Position numbers and translations under genes: made by a program. The notes below the pieces were generated by a model. It had not been told where the DNA came from. It ran no database searches and saw only the letters and a program-made list of their open reading frames with translations. From positions 5,697,321 through 5,761,320 of the forward strand of contig NC_043983.1 of the NCBI RefSeq assembly GCF_902150065.1: a stretch of DNA of 64,000 bases. The letters run 5' to 3'. Below, one piece after another: positions 1 to 12,565 of this stretch (position 1 is its first letter; every line of letters starts with the position of its first letter). The stretch comes from Myripristis murdjan (Eukaryota; Chordata; Actinopteri; Holocentriformes; Holocentridae).

Positions 1-679
1 CTCTTTCTGCAATGAGCTATCGATTCTTGAACCCCATGTTGCTTATCAAAGCAAATCAAGAGGATATCATCCCATTCCAACCTGCCACACTGCATTTCAC
101 CGTTGATTCCAGCACAGTGATATTAGCTACAGACTGTCAAGCAATACAAGCAGGCCCACATTGTATAGTCACATTAGTACCAAGCCTGTTTGGAGTTTCA
201 TTGTGTTCCCGATACACCAGCTGGATCCCCCGTGCAGCCAGCAGATAAAATCAATCCCATCCAGCAACAGAATAATTTCACATCATCTGCATATGTATGT
301 GATCAAATTTGCACCTACAGCAAATAGAAATAAATCTTTTTGGAGTGTTTGATTCTGATGGCATCCCACACCCGTGTGTACGAACAATGATCCCGGAATA
401 CAAATTAAAGCAGAAAACACAGGTAACCTAGTAAGCAGTTTGTTGGTAACAGACATGATGGTATATGTACTGAACTTGTTAAGTTTATTTGACATGGACA
501 TCACAGTGACATTGGAACTGCAGCACTTAATGCTCCACATGCCTTGTTCAAGTGTGCTAATTCACAACATCTGTTCACAGGAGGCTTTTAAAACAATGCA
601 AAAAAGACAGGAGAAAAAAATCTATGACGATGGATAGGAACACATCAACAACCGTGTGGACATTTAAGAATAATAGTAT

Positions 680-710
<31 letters not shown>

Positions 711-1616
711 TGGAATAAATCATGAAGTTTTCAAAGATGAACATGTAGTTCTTCATTTAATTTCCATGCAGCATTTTTTAGCTGACAGCATGCTAGTAAA
801 GTTAGCTTGCCTACTCAACAGAACCCTTTTATGTTTAGCTCAACAGTTTGGTGAAGAAATGTTCCCCTCTCCTCTATCCACACATGATGTCCCATACTGA
901 TTCAGTGCGATGTGCAAATAAAACATGTGGACTGAATTCAGATGTGACAGCATCTTTAAACTGGACCAGTGAAGCCTCATACCAGTGAGGCAAGAGCAGG
1001 TAGCTGCCAGTGGTGGAAAGATGGAAAGAATACAACAAATTGCCACTCCAGTAGAAGTATTGTTATTTTGCTGATATTTTACTTCAATAGAACAGGAAGT
1101 ACTGCGGTAAAAATGGCCCGGGATGATGACCATGATGAAGACCATCCTGATGATAAGCATTTTCACCCAACAAGGACAATTGTCCATGGGAATCTTGTAA
1201 AGATGTTGAATGACAGTTTTTCCAACCATACAAACGATTATGTTGATTAACATACGATTATTTGATTGACAGGTGGCTGTGGTGGAAGGAGACTTTCAGA
1301 AGAAGGTCTAACCTAAGAGTGAACTAATTCCCTCCCAGCACTGTCTGCCAGTCTGATGGAGAACAGACAGCTCAGCACGTTGTGGTGAAACTTGCCCTCC
1401 GCTTTTTCTACTCACTGCAGCTCAGCATCAGCGTTCCCGAAACTACGATCCATAAGTAATGTAATTTATCACTGCAGACTAAAAAGCAGGCTCAGTCAAT
1501 CTATCAGCTGATTCCTCACACTGTAAGTATATTGAGCCGTCTACAACATACATCGTTGTATGCTTTTTTTTTTCTTTTTTTTTTTGCATCAATGATATAC
1601 ATGCAACACTCAACTA

Positions 1617-1617
<1 letters not shown>

Positions 1618-1682
<65 letters not shown>

Positions 1683-1687
1683 ATGAT
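1618..1687. repeat. (TGC)n-(GAT)n trinucleotide microsatellite
   Basis: About 18 uninterrupted TGC units are followed directly by about five GAT units. It lies in noncoding sequence. A frame through it would read poly-Ala then poly-Asp, but it has no homology or splice context. Confidence 0.95.
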
Positions 1688-3275
1688 TATGGCCATAATG
1701 ATTTTGTCCTGTCACTAAAAACTGAAAGTTTAATAAATCCCAAAGTTAGAATACTGAACCCTGGCAGTCAGTCAGACCTACATGCTTCCTCAAGCTGAAT
1801 GAAATAAAGCTGAACTGTGGAAACCATTGTACTCAATAGACTAAAAGTCCAGTGATAATCAACTGATTAAGCTGATGCTAATATGTGGTGAGCTGCAGAA
1901 GGATTTGGCCAGTAAAGCACATGCTGTCTCAGCTCTTTGTCACTCATTCTGTAAATCTCCATTCCAACAAATCTCCTGTTCATTGAGGGCAGGGAAGTGA
2001 GTGCGTCATTCGGGGCCATCATTCTGCCTCTTAATTAATTCACTTCATTTAACCAGGATTGTCAGTACAAGTGCTGTTTCTCCAAGGAACACTGGCTGCA
2101 GAAAGATTATCTGACTCTTGACAATGGTCCTAAAAGTTATGACACCATGCCACCACCCGTGTCTCAAACGCCTCATGAAAAAGAAGTCATGATTCACGTC
2201 ATCACCCTCTGATGAAAATGACAAATGGACAGGAGTTGAGCAGGAAGAGGCTGGTGCACATTACAAAAGACATATACAACATTCAAAATAAAAGCATGCC
2301 TATATGCACTTGTAGACTGGTGCAGTTACTGTATCAACATACTGACAAGGGAGTTCTTTTAAGTGTATCATTAAGTCATTGTATTTTGTGCAAGGCTGTG
2401 ACTAGAATGTGTTGCAATCTCAAGCCCTAAAGGTGCTTTCTTCTCCAACAAACAACAGTCGAGGGTTCCTTATTAATGCCCATCTGGTACAGGATTTGCC
2501 CCGGCAGAAGACTGGTTTCATTTTTCACTATTTGGCATTAATACAGTGAGGGAAAAATGACAAGAAAAAAAATGAGTGTTTCTATCAAAAGGGTAAACAA
2601 TATGTAAGAAAACATAAATGCAGTCTCATGACACAAAGAAAACAGTCGAGTAATATGAACTCTCATGTACATAAACTGTAAAATGCTGAAACTTAATGAC
2701 AAGTTTTCATGAATGTCAAAGATCCACTTCACCAATGCAGAAAGTAAGGGTTATGAATAACTGAGGTATTTGTTTCAGTTGCTGCAGTTCCGTGTTTATG
2801 GACTCGTGTGAAGGTGGCAAGATAATTAATCAGTGAAGGCGGCAGATATGTATTTTTTTGAAGAATGTTGTTTGGTCCCTTTGTTTGCCTTGATGTTACA
2901 ACCTGACGAGTAAGTCATGTGTAAGTGGCTAGTGTGCATGATTATTAACTGTGACTGAGGAAATGCAAGCATGTGAATCCTTGGTAATTATGTATGCCTT
3001 TGCATTGTAGTGCTCTGTTAATTAGTGGTAGGCCTACCCCCTGCTACTGTTCTTTGTATTTAGGTACCTAATTGTAACTTTTCACTGAAATTAATTATTT
3101 TGATTAATTGGTGGTGTTTGTCACTTCTAAATAAAACCATCACCATACTCTGTCACACAAGTGTTTTACTTTCAAAAGATAAACTAGACCACCTGGAAAC
3201 AGCTGCATCACATGAACAATATTAGTGTCACCAAGACATCTGCTGAGGGTTTTTTTTTTTTGTTTTTTGTTTTTA

Positions 3276-3292
3276 TTTATTGATTGATTGAC

Positions 3293-3335
<43 letters not shown>

Positions 3336-3347
3336 CTGATTGATTGT
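3276..3347. repeat. (GATT)n tetranucleotide microsatellite
   Basis: Tandem GATT units with two GACT variants, preceded by a T-rich run. It is a simple repeat in the intergenic stretch downstream of ndufa11. Confidence 0.9.
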
Positions 3348-3925
3348 GTTTCTTTTGTGGTCATGGTTATGGTCATGGTCTCAAATACCGTAACGTTCGT
3401 GCCTGTTGCGGGACGGGTCTTTCTCATCCAGTGAACAGAGCTCTGGTTTCGAGCCATGTGTGAGCAGGCGGGGTAGGAACTATTTGCATATTCACAGATC
3501 TGCACATTTTTAAAGAGGGGAAGGTTTAGAGTTACATTTAAGGTGTTCTAAGGCACTAAGAGATGTTTTTCATGAAAAAAAAAAAAACATAATATGTAAT
3601 AATGATGAACAGATGATTTTAGGGGCTTAATAAATGGCTGGAGGAGGAATTTAAACTGACCAATATTTTATGTCTCCCCATACTGAGGAGGAGGGACCAG
3701 CCAGTTACCACATCATATCCACAGTACACCAACTGCTGGGCTGTTAAAGTAGTTCATCAGCTCATAGTGAAGGTTATTTACACTGGCTCAGGAGAAGCAT
3801 GTTTCATCCATTCTCTTAGTAATGTGTGATATATGACAGCAATTAAAACCTTTTGTCTAACCAATGTGACATTACGGCAACTGCTGCCTAAAAACAGTAT
3901 CATATCATATTCATGCAACACAAGA

Positions 3926-4370
3926 GAGGTCACTTTATCAGGTCCACCTGTCCAGTCTAACGCAGTTCGGTGCAACAGCTCTGCCATAAATTCTACCTTT
4001 TAACAAAGTTTATAATAATCATATTTTGTTGACATTGTAGAGAATGTTTCGATTTAATTATTTTATGGAGGTTGTAGTTTGCACAGGTCTTGTACTGGAC
4101 TACATTATATTTAGAGATATTTCTTTTTTTTTTCTTTTTTTTTTTTTTCCCTCCTTGTTTATATACATGAGGGGGACAGAATATTAGAAATAGCTCTCAA
4201 TAAAATGCAGTCCAGCACAACAGCACCACTAACTATGAGCTCAATGCCAAACACAGAATTGAATGAACACCTCTATTACTGCTTCAGAAAAGTAAACTTT
4301 ATGGCACAACAGTTAGATTGTATGTGTATTAGTTTGTGCAGGTGGACTTAATGAAGTGGCCAGTCAGTAT
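3926..4370. mobile_element. Fold-back (long inverted repeat) MITE, copy 1
   Basis: The left arm reads GGTCACTTTATCAGGTCCAC near 3928. The right arm ends near 4370, and its reverse complement begins with GGCCACTTCATTAAGTCCAC. Internal arms also pair: AACAGCTCTGCCATAAA near 3975 against the TTTATGGCACAACAG stretch near 4300. A second copy with the same arms lies at about 48186-48660. The size and the nearly full-length inverted repeat fit a non-autonomous DNA transposon. The superfamily is not clear, and no coding sequence is present. Confidence 0.7.
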
Positions 4371-5145
4371 ATATCAGCAATCCAGAAATACAGTTTATAC
4401 ATTAAAATATTTTTAGTATTTTATGTGTACCTCTAGTAAACTCAGCCTATCATCATAGCTCTGTGGAGATGGAAGTGAAAGTGGGAACGTACCAGAGCAC
4501 ATTAGAAACAGGCACTCAACATGCCAACACACAACTTCCATCTGTAAGGATGTCGTACCTTTGACCTATTCCGCTGTATGAGACCTGCTTAACTTAAGAA
4601 TACCAGTCTCTTCCATGTTTGTTGTACTATTATAGGATTATACTGCTTGTGCCCTTTCATATTTAGGAGCAAAAAAGTGCCAGTAAAAGCATATTCACAC
4701 AGAACTAAGGGCTGGGATGCACAGGTGACTTTCTTTTCCAGATAATGTTAATGAGCACTATTACATCTGGGTTGCGTTTATTGTGCAGTGGTCAACACTG
4801 TAAAACTGTGTTAGCTGGTCTATCACTCACTGTAGGATATTAAATTTACTCCACAAATATGTAGTGTAATCCACTCCATTATAATGCCTCTATAGCAGCT
4901 GAGGCAGAATGACCCAGGTAATGCAATGTTAGAGTCACATCATGGGACCTTCATGACATTCAATATATCATTTATTTTTTCTTCAGTTTCCCTGTAACAC
5001 ATCTGTGATATTTCCTGACTTTCCCTTCCTGGAGTACGTCTGTCTAAACACACTATTCCTGGATTTAAACTGGAAATGTTTTCAACAAACTGAGGTGAAA
5101 CCAAGGAAAGAGACGGAGGGATTATTTTGTCATTTTCACAAATAT

Positions 5146-5151
5146 TTTATT
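5146..5151 (-). terminator. ndufa11: Poly(A) signal of ndufa11
   Basis: AATAAA on the minus strand, about 55 bases beyond the ndufa11 stop codon. It is followed on that strand by T/G-rich sequence. This implies a very short 3' UTR, with cleavage expected near 5125-5135. Confidence 0.7.
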
Positions 5152-5204
5152 CCAGCGATATTTTAAATTTACAATATACATCCAAACACACATGCTCCTT
5201 CTTC

Positions 5205-5330
5205 TCAGAGTTTGGGCGGTCCGGTTAATTTCCAACCCTCCGTTTTTCCAGCCTTTGTTAAGAAGGCCAGCGTTCCCAGACCAAGACAAGCTGAGGTACC
5301 GGTCGTAATACTGTGGGCTGGAGACGCAGA

Positions 5331-5406
<76 letters not shown>

Positions 5407-5586
5407 GAGTGTAGAACAACATGAGGTCCTGTTTATCCATATACATTTCTTGAGTTCTGTTTTCTGTTAATCCTAGTACTACGATACTTGCACTATACTA
5501 CAGTTTTCAGGTAATCTGAAAAAAGGTCAATATTGTGCACCATGTTTCTGCTCATGTAAAAAATTTGTAAGTGTATGTTAAAGTGT

Positions 5587-5619
<33 letters not shown>

Positions 5620-6279
5620 AAGATTCCATGGTGGTTCTGCCAAATTCTGCAACTGTACAATTTTAATTTCTGAAATATCCCGCAGAAATAAAAATGAAAA
5701 AAAAAAAAAAATTAATTGATGTCGCTATTGCTAGCAAAATGGTTTAATACACAATTATCAAATTATTTATGAAGACAGGATTTAACTTTCATACACACCC
5801 ACTTCAATATCCCTGAAAATGTAAAGAGCACATTCTAATTTCATTTTTTTGCGGGCTAATATGAGAACTGAGTTTTAAAAAAAAGAATTGTGGTGTTTTT
5901 CAAATTTCAACTGCAGTTTTGTCAGGATTTTTTTGTATTTATTAGGTGTAACTTCATGTGTAACTTTATGTGCAAAGTTATCATAAGTGCTTTGTGCATT
6001 TCAAGTTTTCATTTGCTTATGACATTTTAGTGACATCAAGTGGCTGTAACTAGCAACTGCAGGCAATCTGGACCCAGCGCCTGCATGTCACACCTGCAGT
6101 TGTGGCAGCGAGTGCCTTCTGGGCTCTTTCTGCCAGAGTTAATACTTACTCCTGGCTCCGAGGAAAGCTCCAGATGCACAGCCCCCGATGAAGTAGTTCA
6201 GCGGGTCGTTGGGAGCTTCACGCGCCTGAGCGCTGAGACACGTCGTCATGCCAAAGATGGCTCCCAGGGCCGCTAACAC

Positions 6280-6314
<35 letters not shown>

Positions 6315-8516
6315 CAAATCAGCATTACCAGATTCCATTCCATCATGTTTTCTTCCCAGACAATCACAACACAGCGTTGCCAACAGGAATTAACACAGTC
6401 AAGGGGCTGGCTGCTCTAAATACCTATCTCTCATTTCTGTTGAACATGCACAAGTATGTTTGGAATAGGTACATGTAGGTAAACAAAATATAAAATCTAA
6501 AAGTAAAATGTTTTGCAGTGAAAAGAAAAAATCTGTGGTTGCTAAGAACCTGATATTAATGGAGATCAAATTTAATGCTCAGAGTGTTGTAACATAAGAA
6601 TATGAAATGTACATAATTCAGGCTCTCTTTACTTTGCTTCAGTTAGATCCATTTTTTATGTATATTGAGTATTGGTATATATTTAGAATAGTGCAAACTG
6701 TTTGTTTGGAACGACTATGTAAAATGATCGTGGTCAGCTCAAATATCATAATCACAATCAGGCGATTATGTAATCATTGTGACAGGCCGAAGTAATGCTA
6801 TAACTAGCAAAATATAAATGCCTTACAACTGTATTGAAACATGAATGTTGGGAAAACATAAGAAAACACAAATTGGTTATTTAGTGTTTCACCCTGACAC
6901 AACTCCTGGTGACTTTTTTGTTTTTTTAACATGCTTAGACCAACTCCAGTCCACTGACATTGGACCTTACCTGTCAGAATTTTAACCAGTTTCATTCCCA
7001 TTTAAATCCTGGTATTATCTCTGTTAACAGATTATGATAACTCCATGAACTGAAAATTCTGATGTTAGCTGAAGGAATACAGAAGCTTTCCAAATCAGAA
7101 AATCATCTGAAAACCCCACCCTGGCTGACTCTAATATTTACCCATGGTGGCGGTTGCGTTGCCGGCCCTCTGCAGCGCCGCCACTGCAGAATCAGGCTGG
7201 TATGCTACTATGTGATAGGCTGAACCAACCAAGCCTGAAACACACAAACAAACAAACAAACAAAGATTACTGGAAACATCACAATCTCACTGGGTGCACT
7301 CATCCACCCTGCGACAAACTGTAACACAAGCAAACTGTAACGCAATATATTGATACCTTTTTGATATTATGATATGAAACAAGATATTGTCTAGGATTTT
7401 CGATATTGTAATGTCATATGGTAGAAGTGTCTTTTCCTGCTTCTAAAGGCGGCATTGCAGTAAAGAAATGCAATTTTCTCAACTTATTAGACTGTTCTGG
7501 CTTTTTTTATTATTATTATTTGTCTCTACCTGCTTGGTCGTCATATTCACATTACTGATGATTATTTAAGCAAAAAATCTCTTGGGTGCAAACATCGTAT
7601 GAAATCACCTGTAGTCACTCCGACAACATCATCATGATGTCGAGGTATTTCGTCAAAGATACTGTGCCGTTTGATGTAGTTCATATCATCCTGCCCCAAC
7701 TCTATATATGTATGGTTAAGTAATAATAAATGTGTATAACTGTGTACTGTTGAATACTGTGAACCGCATATTCCTCATGAAAGCATGAGTATTCCTCAAG
7801 TTTCTGTATCACTGAAGCTCCTTCACTTTATTCAGTGCCAAGTCAGTTAATATTATGAATTTAGGTGCTCTTTGTTGCCACATAGAGCTACCATTTCTGA
7901 TAATATAATATAATATAATATAACATGCTATCATACAAGCCTGTGGACACACTTGCCATCAATGAGTGGCTTGTATTCATCAACTTCTGTAAATAGGACT
8001 GAAAACAAACAGCCCAGGTTTGATGAGTCCAGCCTGGGTTATAGTAAATATTCACAAATACTGTATGAAATGTCTGAGCACCTGCGACTGTCCCACATTA
8101 ATAAAGTGTTTCTGGTTGTGATTCAGATTCTGAGTGACTGTGTCTGGGTGCACTATTAGCCCACCTTGTCACTTTGTCAGAGTGAAAACACCAAGAAGCA
8201 CGTCTACAGAGGAGAGCTGCGGGCTAAATTGGTCCTGTCGGGTTATTATATTATTGTTTTGCGACGGTACAACATTGAACAGCAACACCAGTGATTCCTG
8301 GCGCTAGCAGGGCCTAGCCTGTTAGCTGGCCCAGGCTAAAACTTAAGGCCATGCAGTTATTTTCCGCCGCCCAGCGCTGAGCCCCGCAACGTCAGACAGC
8401 ACCAACCTCAGGCTTTGTTTTTTGTACGGACACTCACCCAGAGCCGTCCCCAGTTTGGTGGTAATCCATGTTTTCTGGACGCAGTCCGTGCCCTCCTCCA
8501 GGTCCCAGTAACCCAT
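5205..8516 (-). CDS. ndufa11: NADH dehydrogenase 1 alpha subcomplex subunit 11 (complex I accessory subunit)
   Basis: Accessory subunit of mitochondrial respiratory complex I, an inner-membrane protein related to the Tim17/22/23 family that helps hold the membrane arm together. Four coding exons on the minus strand: 8438-8516, 7142-7234, 6150-6272 and 5205-5317. They sum to 408 bases, 135 residues plus stop, against about 141 in human. The start is ATG at 8516, giving [12 protein letters not shown], which matches the family N-terminus with the conserved YWD and GTDC. Exon 3 carries [20 protein letters not shown] and a glycine-rich membrane segment; exon 4 ends LEGW-like [11 protein letters not shown]. 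Splice phases agree throughout, and the last junction restores the conserved GARTH motif. (TG)n tracts lie directly upstream of the acceptors of exons 3 and 4. vmac lies head to head. Confidence 0.95.
5332..5406. repeat. (CA)n microsatellite against the ndufa11 exon 4 acceptor
   Basis: About 37 CA units on the plus strand. On the transcribed strand of ndufa11 this is a (TG)n tract that ends about 14 bases before the exon 4 acceptor at 5317, so it occupies the polypyrimidine-tract position. Confidence 0.9.
5590..5618. repeat. Poly(A) run
   Basis: A run of about 29 A bases in ndufa11 intron 3. A second shorter A run lies near 5698-5711. Either could be the tail of an old retroposed copy, but no body was recognised. 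Confidence 0.8.
6278..6312. repeat. (CA)n microsatellite against the ndufa11 exon 3 acceptor
   Basis: A (CA)n run on plus, (TG)n in the ndufa11 transcript, ending within about ten bases of the exon 3 acceptor at 6272 (GTTGTGTTAG before the exon). Confidence 0.9.
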
Positions 8517-8540
8517 TTTGGAATTTGTATCAAGGGCACT

Positions 8541-8565
8541 GAGCGGAAGTCTCGCGAGACATCAG
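8541..8565. promoter_or_regulatory. ndufa11 promoter core with TCTCGCGAGA palindrome and ETS-like site
   Basis: Sequence shows AGCGGAAGT (ETS/GABP-like) running directly into a perfect ten-base palindrome TCTCGCGAGA at 8550-8559, about 35 bases upstream of the ndufa11 ATG. The palindrome is known from TATA-less, often bidirectional, housekeeping promoters. No TATA box is visible. The vmac 5' UTR exon lies about 0.7-1 kb away on the other strand, so shared regulation is possible but not shown. Confidence 0.6.
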
Positions 8566-9239
8566 AGCACTTGGAAACCTTTATTTATAAAATGGACATA
8601 GACACAAAAACGTCAGGAGTAGACAAATCACTTCTTTTTGCCACACAAGTGTTTTTTTTTTTTTTGTTGTTGTTTTTTTTTTGTTTGTTTGTTTTCTAAT
8701 TTTTGTCATGTATTTTTATATTGTTTTTATTGTATTACCAAGCTGATGTTTGGTGATTAATCTTTTTATCATATTGTTGTATGTATGTATTTTGTCATCA
8801 TTTTGTCATCTGTTCAAATACACATAAAGCTCAATATTTAATTGATTAAATAATTAATTAACTAACTAACTGATATCTCTGCAGCTTTTAAAATGTATCA
8901 TTCACATTCGTACTAATTGCAGTAGGCTACTATCAACAACTTGAAAGCGATACAGACAGAAATCCTGTATTAAAGTGTTAGTAAACTACACTAACAAATG
9001 CGTCTTTGCGCCTATAATTACACTTTTACATACATTTGAAATTATGTAAACTATAACTAAACCAGGCTAAAATAAATTACACTCATGAATATTTGATGAA
9101 TCTGTTTATGTTTATGTTTATTTGTGTTGCGGATTGTGAAGTCAGTTTTTGACACTCTTGGTGAAGTAAGTAAAGAGTTGAGGTTAGGGTTAGGTGGAAG
9201 TTGGATATGGTTGACATTAGGGAAAGGCTGAAGGGATGT

Positions 9240-9564
9240 AAGTCAGTTAGTCCATACCTTCGCCATGCTAGGGGGGGAAAGCGTCGTGGCGGGTGGCCGG
9301 GCGGACGGTTTCCGGGTCACGTCCACAGGTTGCCAGCTTGTTGCCTCAGTTTCCTCCGCCTGGCTAACATGAAAGCAGCGGCGTGACAAACTTTGGTGTG
9401 GAGTCAAGTCTCGCTGCAGAGGAGTCCGGCTGCCTCCGAGACCAACAGGGAGCCCGGAGGGAGGAGGAGGCGGAACGGCCAGGACACTCATTTCACCTCC
9501 GTGGTGATGCAGCCATGCTAACATTAGCCGGATAGGCAGCCAGCTGCGGCGGAGCATTTCAGCA
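9240..9564 (+). promoter_or_regulatory. vmac: vmac promoter and 5' UTR exon (approximate start)
   Basis: A GC-rich patch with many CpG sites ends at a clear splice donor, AGCA then GTAAGTCT, at 9564/9565. The matching acceptor is CCTAACAG at 10448, upstream of the vmac start codon, giving an intron at 9565-10448. The transcription start cannot be placed from sequence, so the left boundary is approximate. Confidence 0.55.
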
Positions 9565-10175
9565 GTAAGTCTGTCTTGTTGTCATGTTGTTGAAGATGCT
9601 GCTGTCTGTAGTAACGACACCTGGTGAACAGTAGCTTAGCAAAGTTTACTTCGTACAGCTACCAGAAACTGTCAGGCTTATTAGCCAGGAACTAGCCAGG
9701 AAGACTGTCCAAGGCAACATTAGCAGCAAAGGAGAGCCAACAATCAGCCACTGTGGATGGATATCTAGTATGTCTTACCCTCTGACATGCTAGGGCTCAT
9801 ATTACTGGAGTGAAGCTGTCAGTCTGTAACACACACCCTCTCTATACAGGCTACAGTCCTCCCCTACATGTGTGCACTATTGATCAATGACAAAAAATGC
9901 ATACTCATAATGTGTAATTTTGAGTACAACCATCAGAGACTGTCACAAGTTATACTATACATATTCTGCTCTATAGATATTTTGCAGATGTATTTCATTA
10001 CACAAATAGTCCATGCAAACCTCAAAGATGTTCTATAGGTAGCCTATGTTGGTATGTTTTTGGTATCACTCTTATAGGGTATGAATTTTTTTATTTCTTC
10101 CTTTTTACTTGTATTCTTTGTATTGATCCACTTGACTTGTTTTGCTACTTGTGTTTAATTTTCCTAAAGATATAT

Positions 10176-10338
10176 ATTTCTCTCCTAGTGTTGAGAGCTA
10201 TATTTTCTGTAGTCTGCTATTGTAACTGTGTAGTGTCTTGACAACGTGCTATTTGAACACTCTGGAGGAAGAGATCTTGTATCTCATCAGGACTGACCTG
10301 GCTATATAAGGAAATAAATAAACAAATAAAGAAAAAAA
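10176..10338 (+). repeat. LINE-like 3' end with (AAAT)n tail
   Basis: It ends with a stretch resembling the common fish retroposon tail (CTTGTATCTCATCAGGACT, then CTGGCTATATAAGG) and an AAATAAATAAACAAATAAA tail. It sits in the 5' UTR intron of vmac. Only the 3' end is present; the family is not assigned. Confidence 0.4.
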
Positions 10339-10484
10339 ACATATCTGCATCATGAGTTTCATATCAGACCAGATCCCTTTTTGATTAAATGACAATATGC
10401 CATTAATAAAATCCCAGTGTTAACCTAATGTAATTGTGTTCCTAACAGTCTGACCCGTGCTTGGCAAGAGGCCTGCCGTCAGAC

Positions 10485-12565
10485 ATGTCCTCCCCATCCC
10501 CTGTCCAAATCAGGGAGGCCAACGCCCACCTAGCGGCGCTGCACCTGCGGGTGCTGGAGCTGGAGGAGAGACTGCAGGCTGCAGAGAACACCGTGAGAGA
10601 GCAAGCCGAGAGTCTGATCCGCAAGGATGACCAGATGAGAGCTGCCACCCAGGAGATAAACGAGACCAAGGAAAGGTGAGGTGACATGAGCTCGTCAAAG
10701 TCGTGGCATAACAAAGGATGTGCTTGTGGAAAAAGCGAGGTTCCACTTGGCCTCCGTCTCCACAGTGTATCCAGACTTACTGGCCAAACTAGTGGAGTTC
10801 TTCACATAACATCATTTTCCACATATGACATCTAAGTGGTTGTATTGTGGAAAGGCGTCTGTCTGTCTTTGCACGTAAACTGTTGAAAATGAATGGCTTG
10901 CTGAGGTTTTTAGAGGACATCTGCACCTTTATTACAGTCAAACTCCTCTAAATGTTCAGATTCCCTCAGCTGTCTTTGTTGACAGTTCAGTGCAGCCATA
11001 GCCACTGTTTCCAGTTTTTCTAGGTTAATCTTACTTCTATAACCTTTAAGTGTCTTTACTGCCGTGACATGCCGTCTATTTTGGACATGTTTGACTGCAT
11101 CATAAGTATACAGGCCATTTACAGTAATACTGGATGATGAGCTGCAGCACTGGCGATCTAGAGAAGAAGGATAAATGAAGATATGTGATGAGGAGACTAT
11201 TTATCCCAGCCTAAGACATCCTGGCTCGTTGATCAAACAGGCAGACAGTATAAATTATATGATAGAAAATCATTTTCTTGTCAGCATTTATTCTCTTCCC
11301 CCTCTAGAGGGAGAGTTATTCGCAGTGTTTCCATTCAAATGTCAAGGGAAGTAATCAAACTTAATCAAATCTTTTGAAACATCACAGAAAATGAAATATG
11401 ATTTGGGTGCATTTCCATCAGCTTGACTAGGCGTAGAATTCAGCCCCCTAAATTTCAGAACATTCATCACAGACATGGTGTGATTCTATCAAGAAGTGAT
11501 TAGTATTTGATTAGTGTGGGGTAAGTTGTTTTTAGTTTCAGGTAATTTCCCTCATATTTGATGCTCATTCAACCATAACAGGAATTATACATACTTGATA
11601 CAGCATGTATGATATGCTAATGTACCAACTAATACAGCAACAACAGATATTTATACACGCTAGACACAACATTTATGATGTTCCTGGACGTTGTGGTACT
11701 TACAGAAAACATTTCGAACTATAGTGAAATGAATATGAACCGTTTGTCCAGCCAGTCACATCAAGCCTATGTCATTATTTATCCAGTAATTGTATTTCCA
11801 TTGCTATTTGTTGCAGAATTTCTTTTATTAGTAAAAAATATTTCCCACTTAAATGAAGCTTAAAACCTGTTTTGTGATATTTAGGTTATTTTTCATGTCA
11901 TATCTGCAAAAAATAAACGGATTGCATCCCAGCTGTTGACAAACACTGTCACTGTGGAGAGTTCACACAACTTTTCTCTCCTGCTCTCCTCTTTCTATTT
12001 AGTGTAGATCTATGCCAAGGAGACCATCCTTACTGCAAACAGTTTCAGAAAGTGATTAGAAATAGACTTCATCATCCTTATGTTACAGATAATTATTCTT
12101 TTTCTTTTTCTCTCTCTTCACAGAGAAATATCTTTTCTCAATGAGAAACTATGCCGATGTGAAGAGACCATTAAACATTACCAGCAGTCCTTGAAGGAGA
12201 GAGACTCTTTGGTAGCTCAACTGCAGCACCGCTGCCACCTGCTGGACAGCATATGCAAGAGCAGAGCCACTCTGGATAGCATGCTGGCTCTGATGGCCGA
12301 GGCTGAGAGGCTGGGTCCTCTCGGTGGATTGGAGGGGGCGGGACTGGGAGCTGGACTGAACGCAGGAGGTGGGATGGGGGAACCCAGCATGACTAATTCT
12401 TCCCTACCGGGCGTAGAATCTAGCTGCAGTCCCAGCAGAGCAGCACCGACCTCTGACTACTGCAGCCCTAACAGAGTGATCTGCAACCATAAAGACTTCT
12501 CTCTGAGTGAGGATGACGTGGACAGTCAGGACATGGACGACATGGGCTTCGGAACGACTGTGTAG
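10485..12565 (+). CDS. vmac: Vimentin-type intermediate filament-associated coiled-coil protein
   Basis: A small coiled-coil protein named for association with vimentin-type filaments; its cellular role is poorly defined. Two coding exons, 10485-10675 and 12124-12565, total 633 bases, 210 residues plus stop (human about 169). The start is ATG at 10485, giving [20 protein letters not shown], which matches the family N-terminus; an in-frame TTG at 10461 is 5' UTR. Residues about 8-115 are heptad-rich ([11 protein letters not shown], then [10 protein letters not shown]). The conserved segment AEAERLGPL follows, then a Gly- and Ser-rich linker longer than in mammals, an acidic patch ([12 protein letters not shown]) and the conserved C-terminus FGTTV. 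Splice phases join KER to EISFL. It is divergent from ndufa11, as in human. Confidence 0.93.
10676..12123 (+). other. vmac intron between the coding exons
   Basis: Bounded by donor GTGAGG and acceptor TCTCTTCACAG. I see no gene or recognisable element inside; the sequence is AT-rich with no long frame of coding character. Confidence 0.6.

Larger units (their letters stand above)
1..5120. other. Intergenic stretch with no recognised gene
   Basis: I see no open frame with splice sites or recognisable protein similarity here. Short frames exist but have no coding character. The stretch is AT-rich and holds an (AAT)n run near 682-711, a long (TGC)n run with a (GAT)n tail near 1618-1687, a (GATT)n run near 3276-3347 and a fold-back element at about 3926-4370. 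Part of it could be the distal 3' UTR of a gene outside the window; nothing in the sequence decides this. Confidence 0.5.

Noticed and set aside
1532-1798. 88-codon frame with poly-Ala and poly-Asp
   Set aside because: Produced by the (TGC)n and (GAT)n microsatellites; no splice or homology support.
5122-5446. Several frames of poly(Cys-Val) or poly(His-Thr)
   Set aside because: They are translations of the (CA)n tract. One of them overlaps the real ndufa11 exon 4, but only the part after the acceptor is coding.
10461-10484. Upstream in-frame TTG start for vmac
   Set aside because: Non-ATG and absent from the family; the ATG at 10485 gives the conserved MSSP...IREANAH start.
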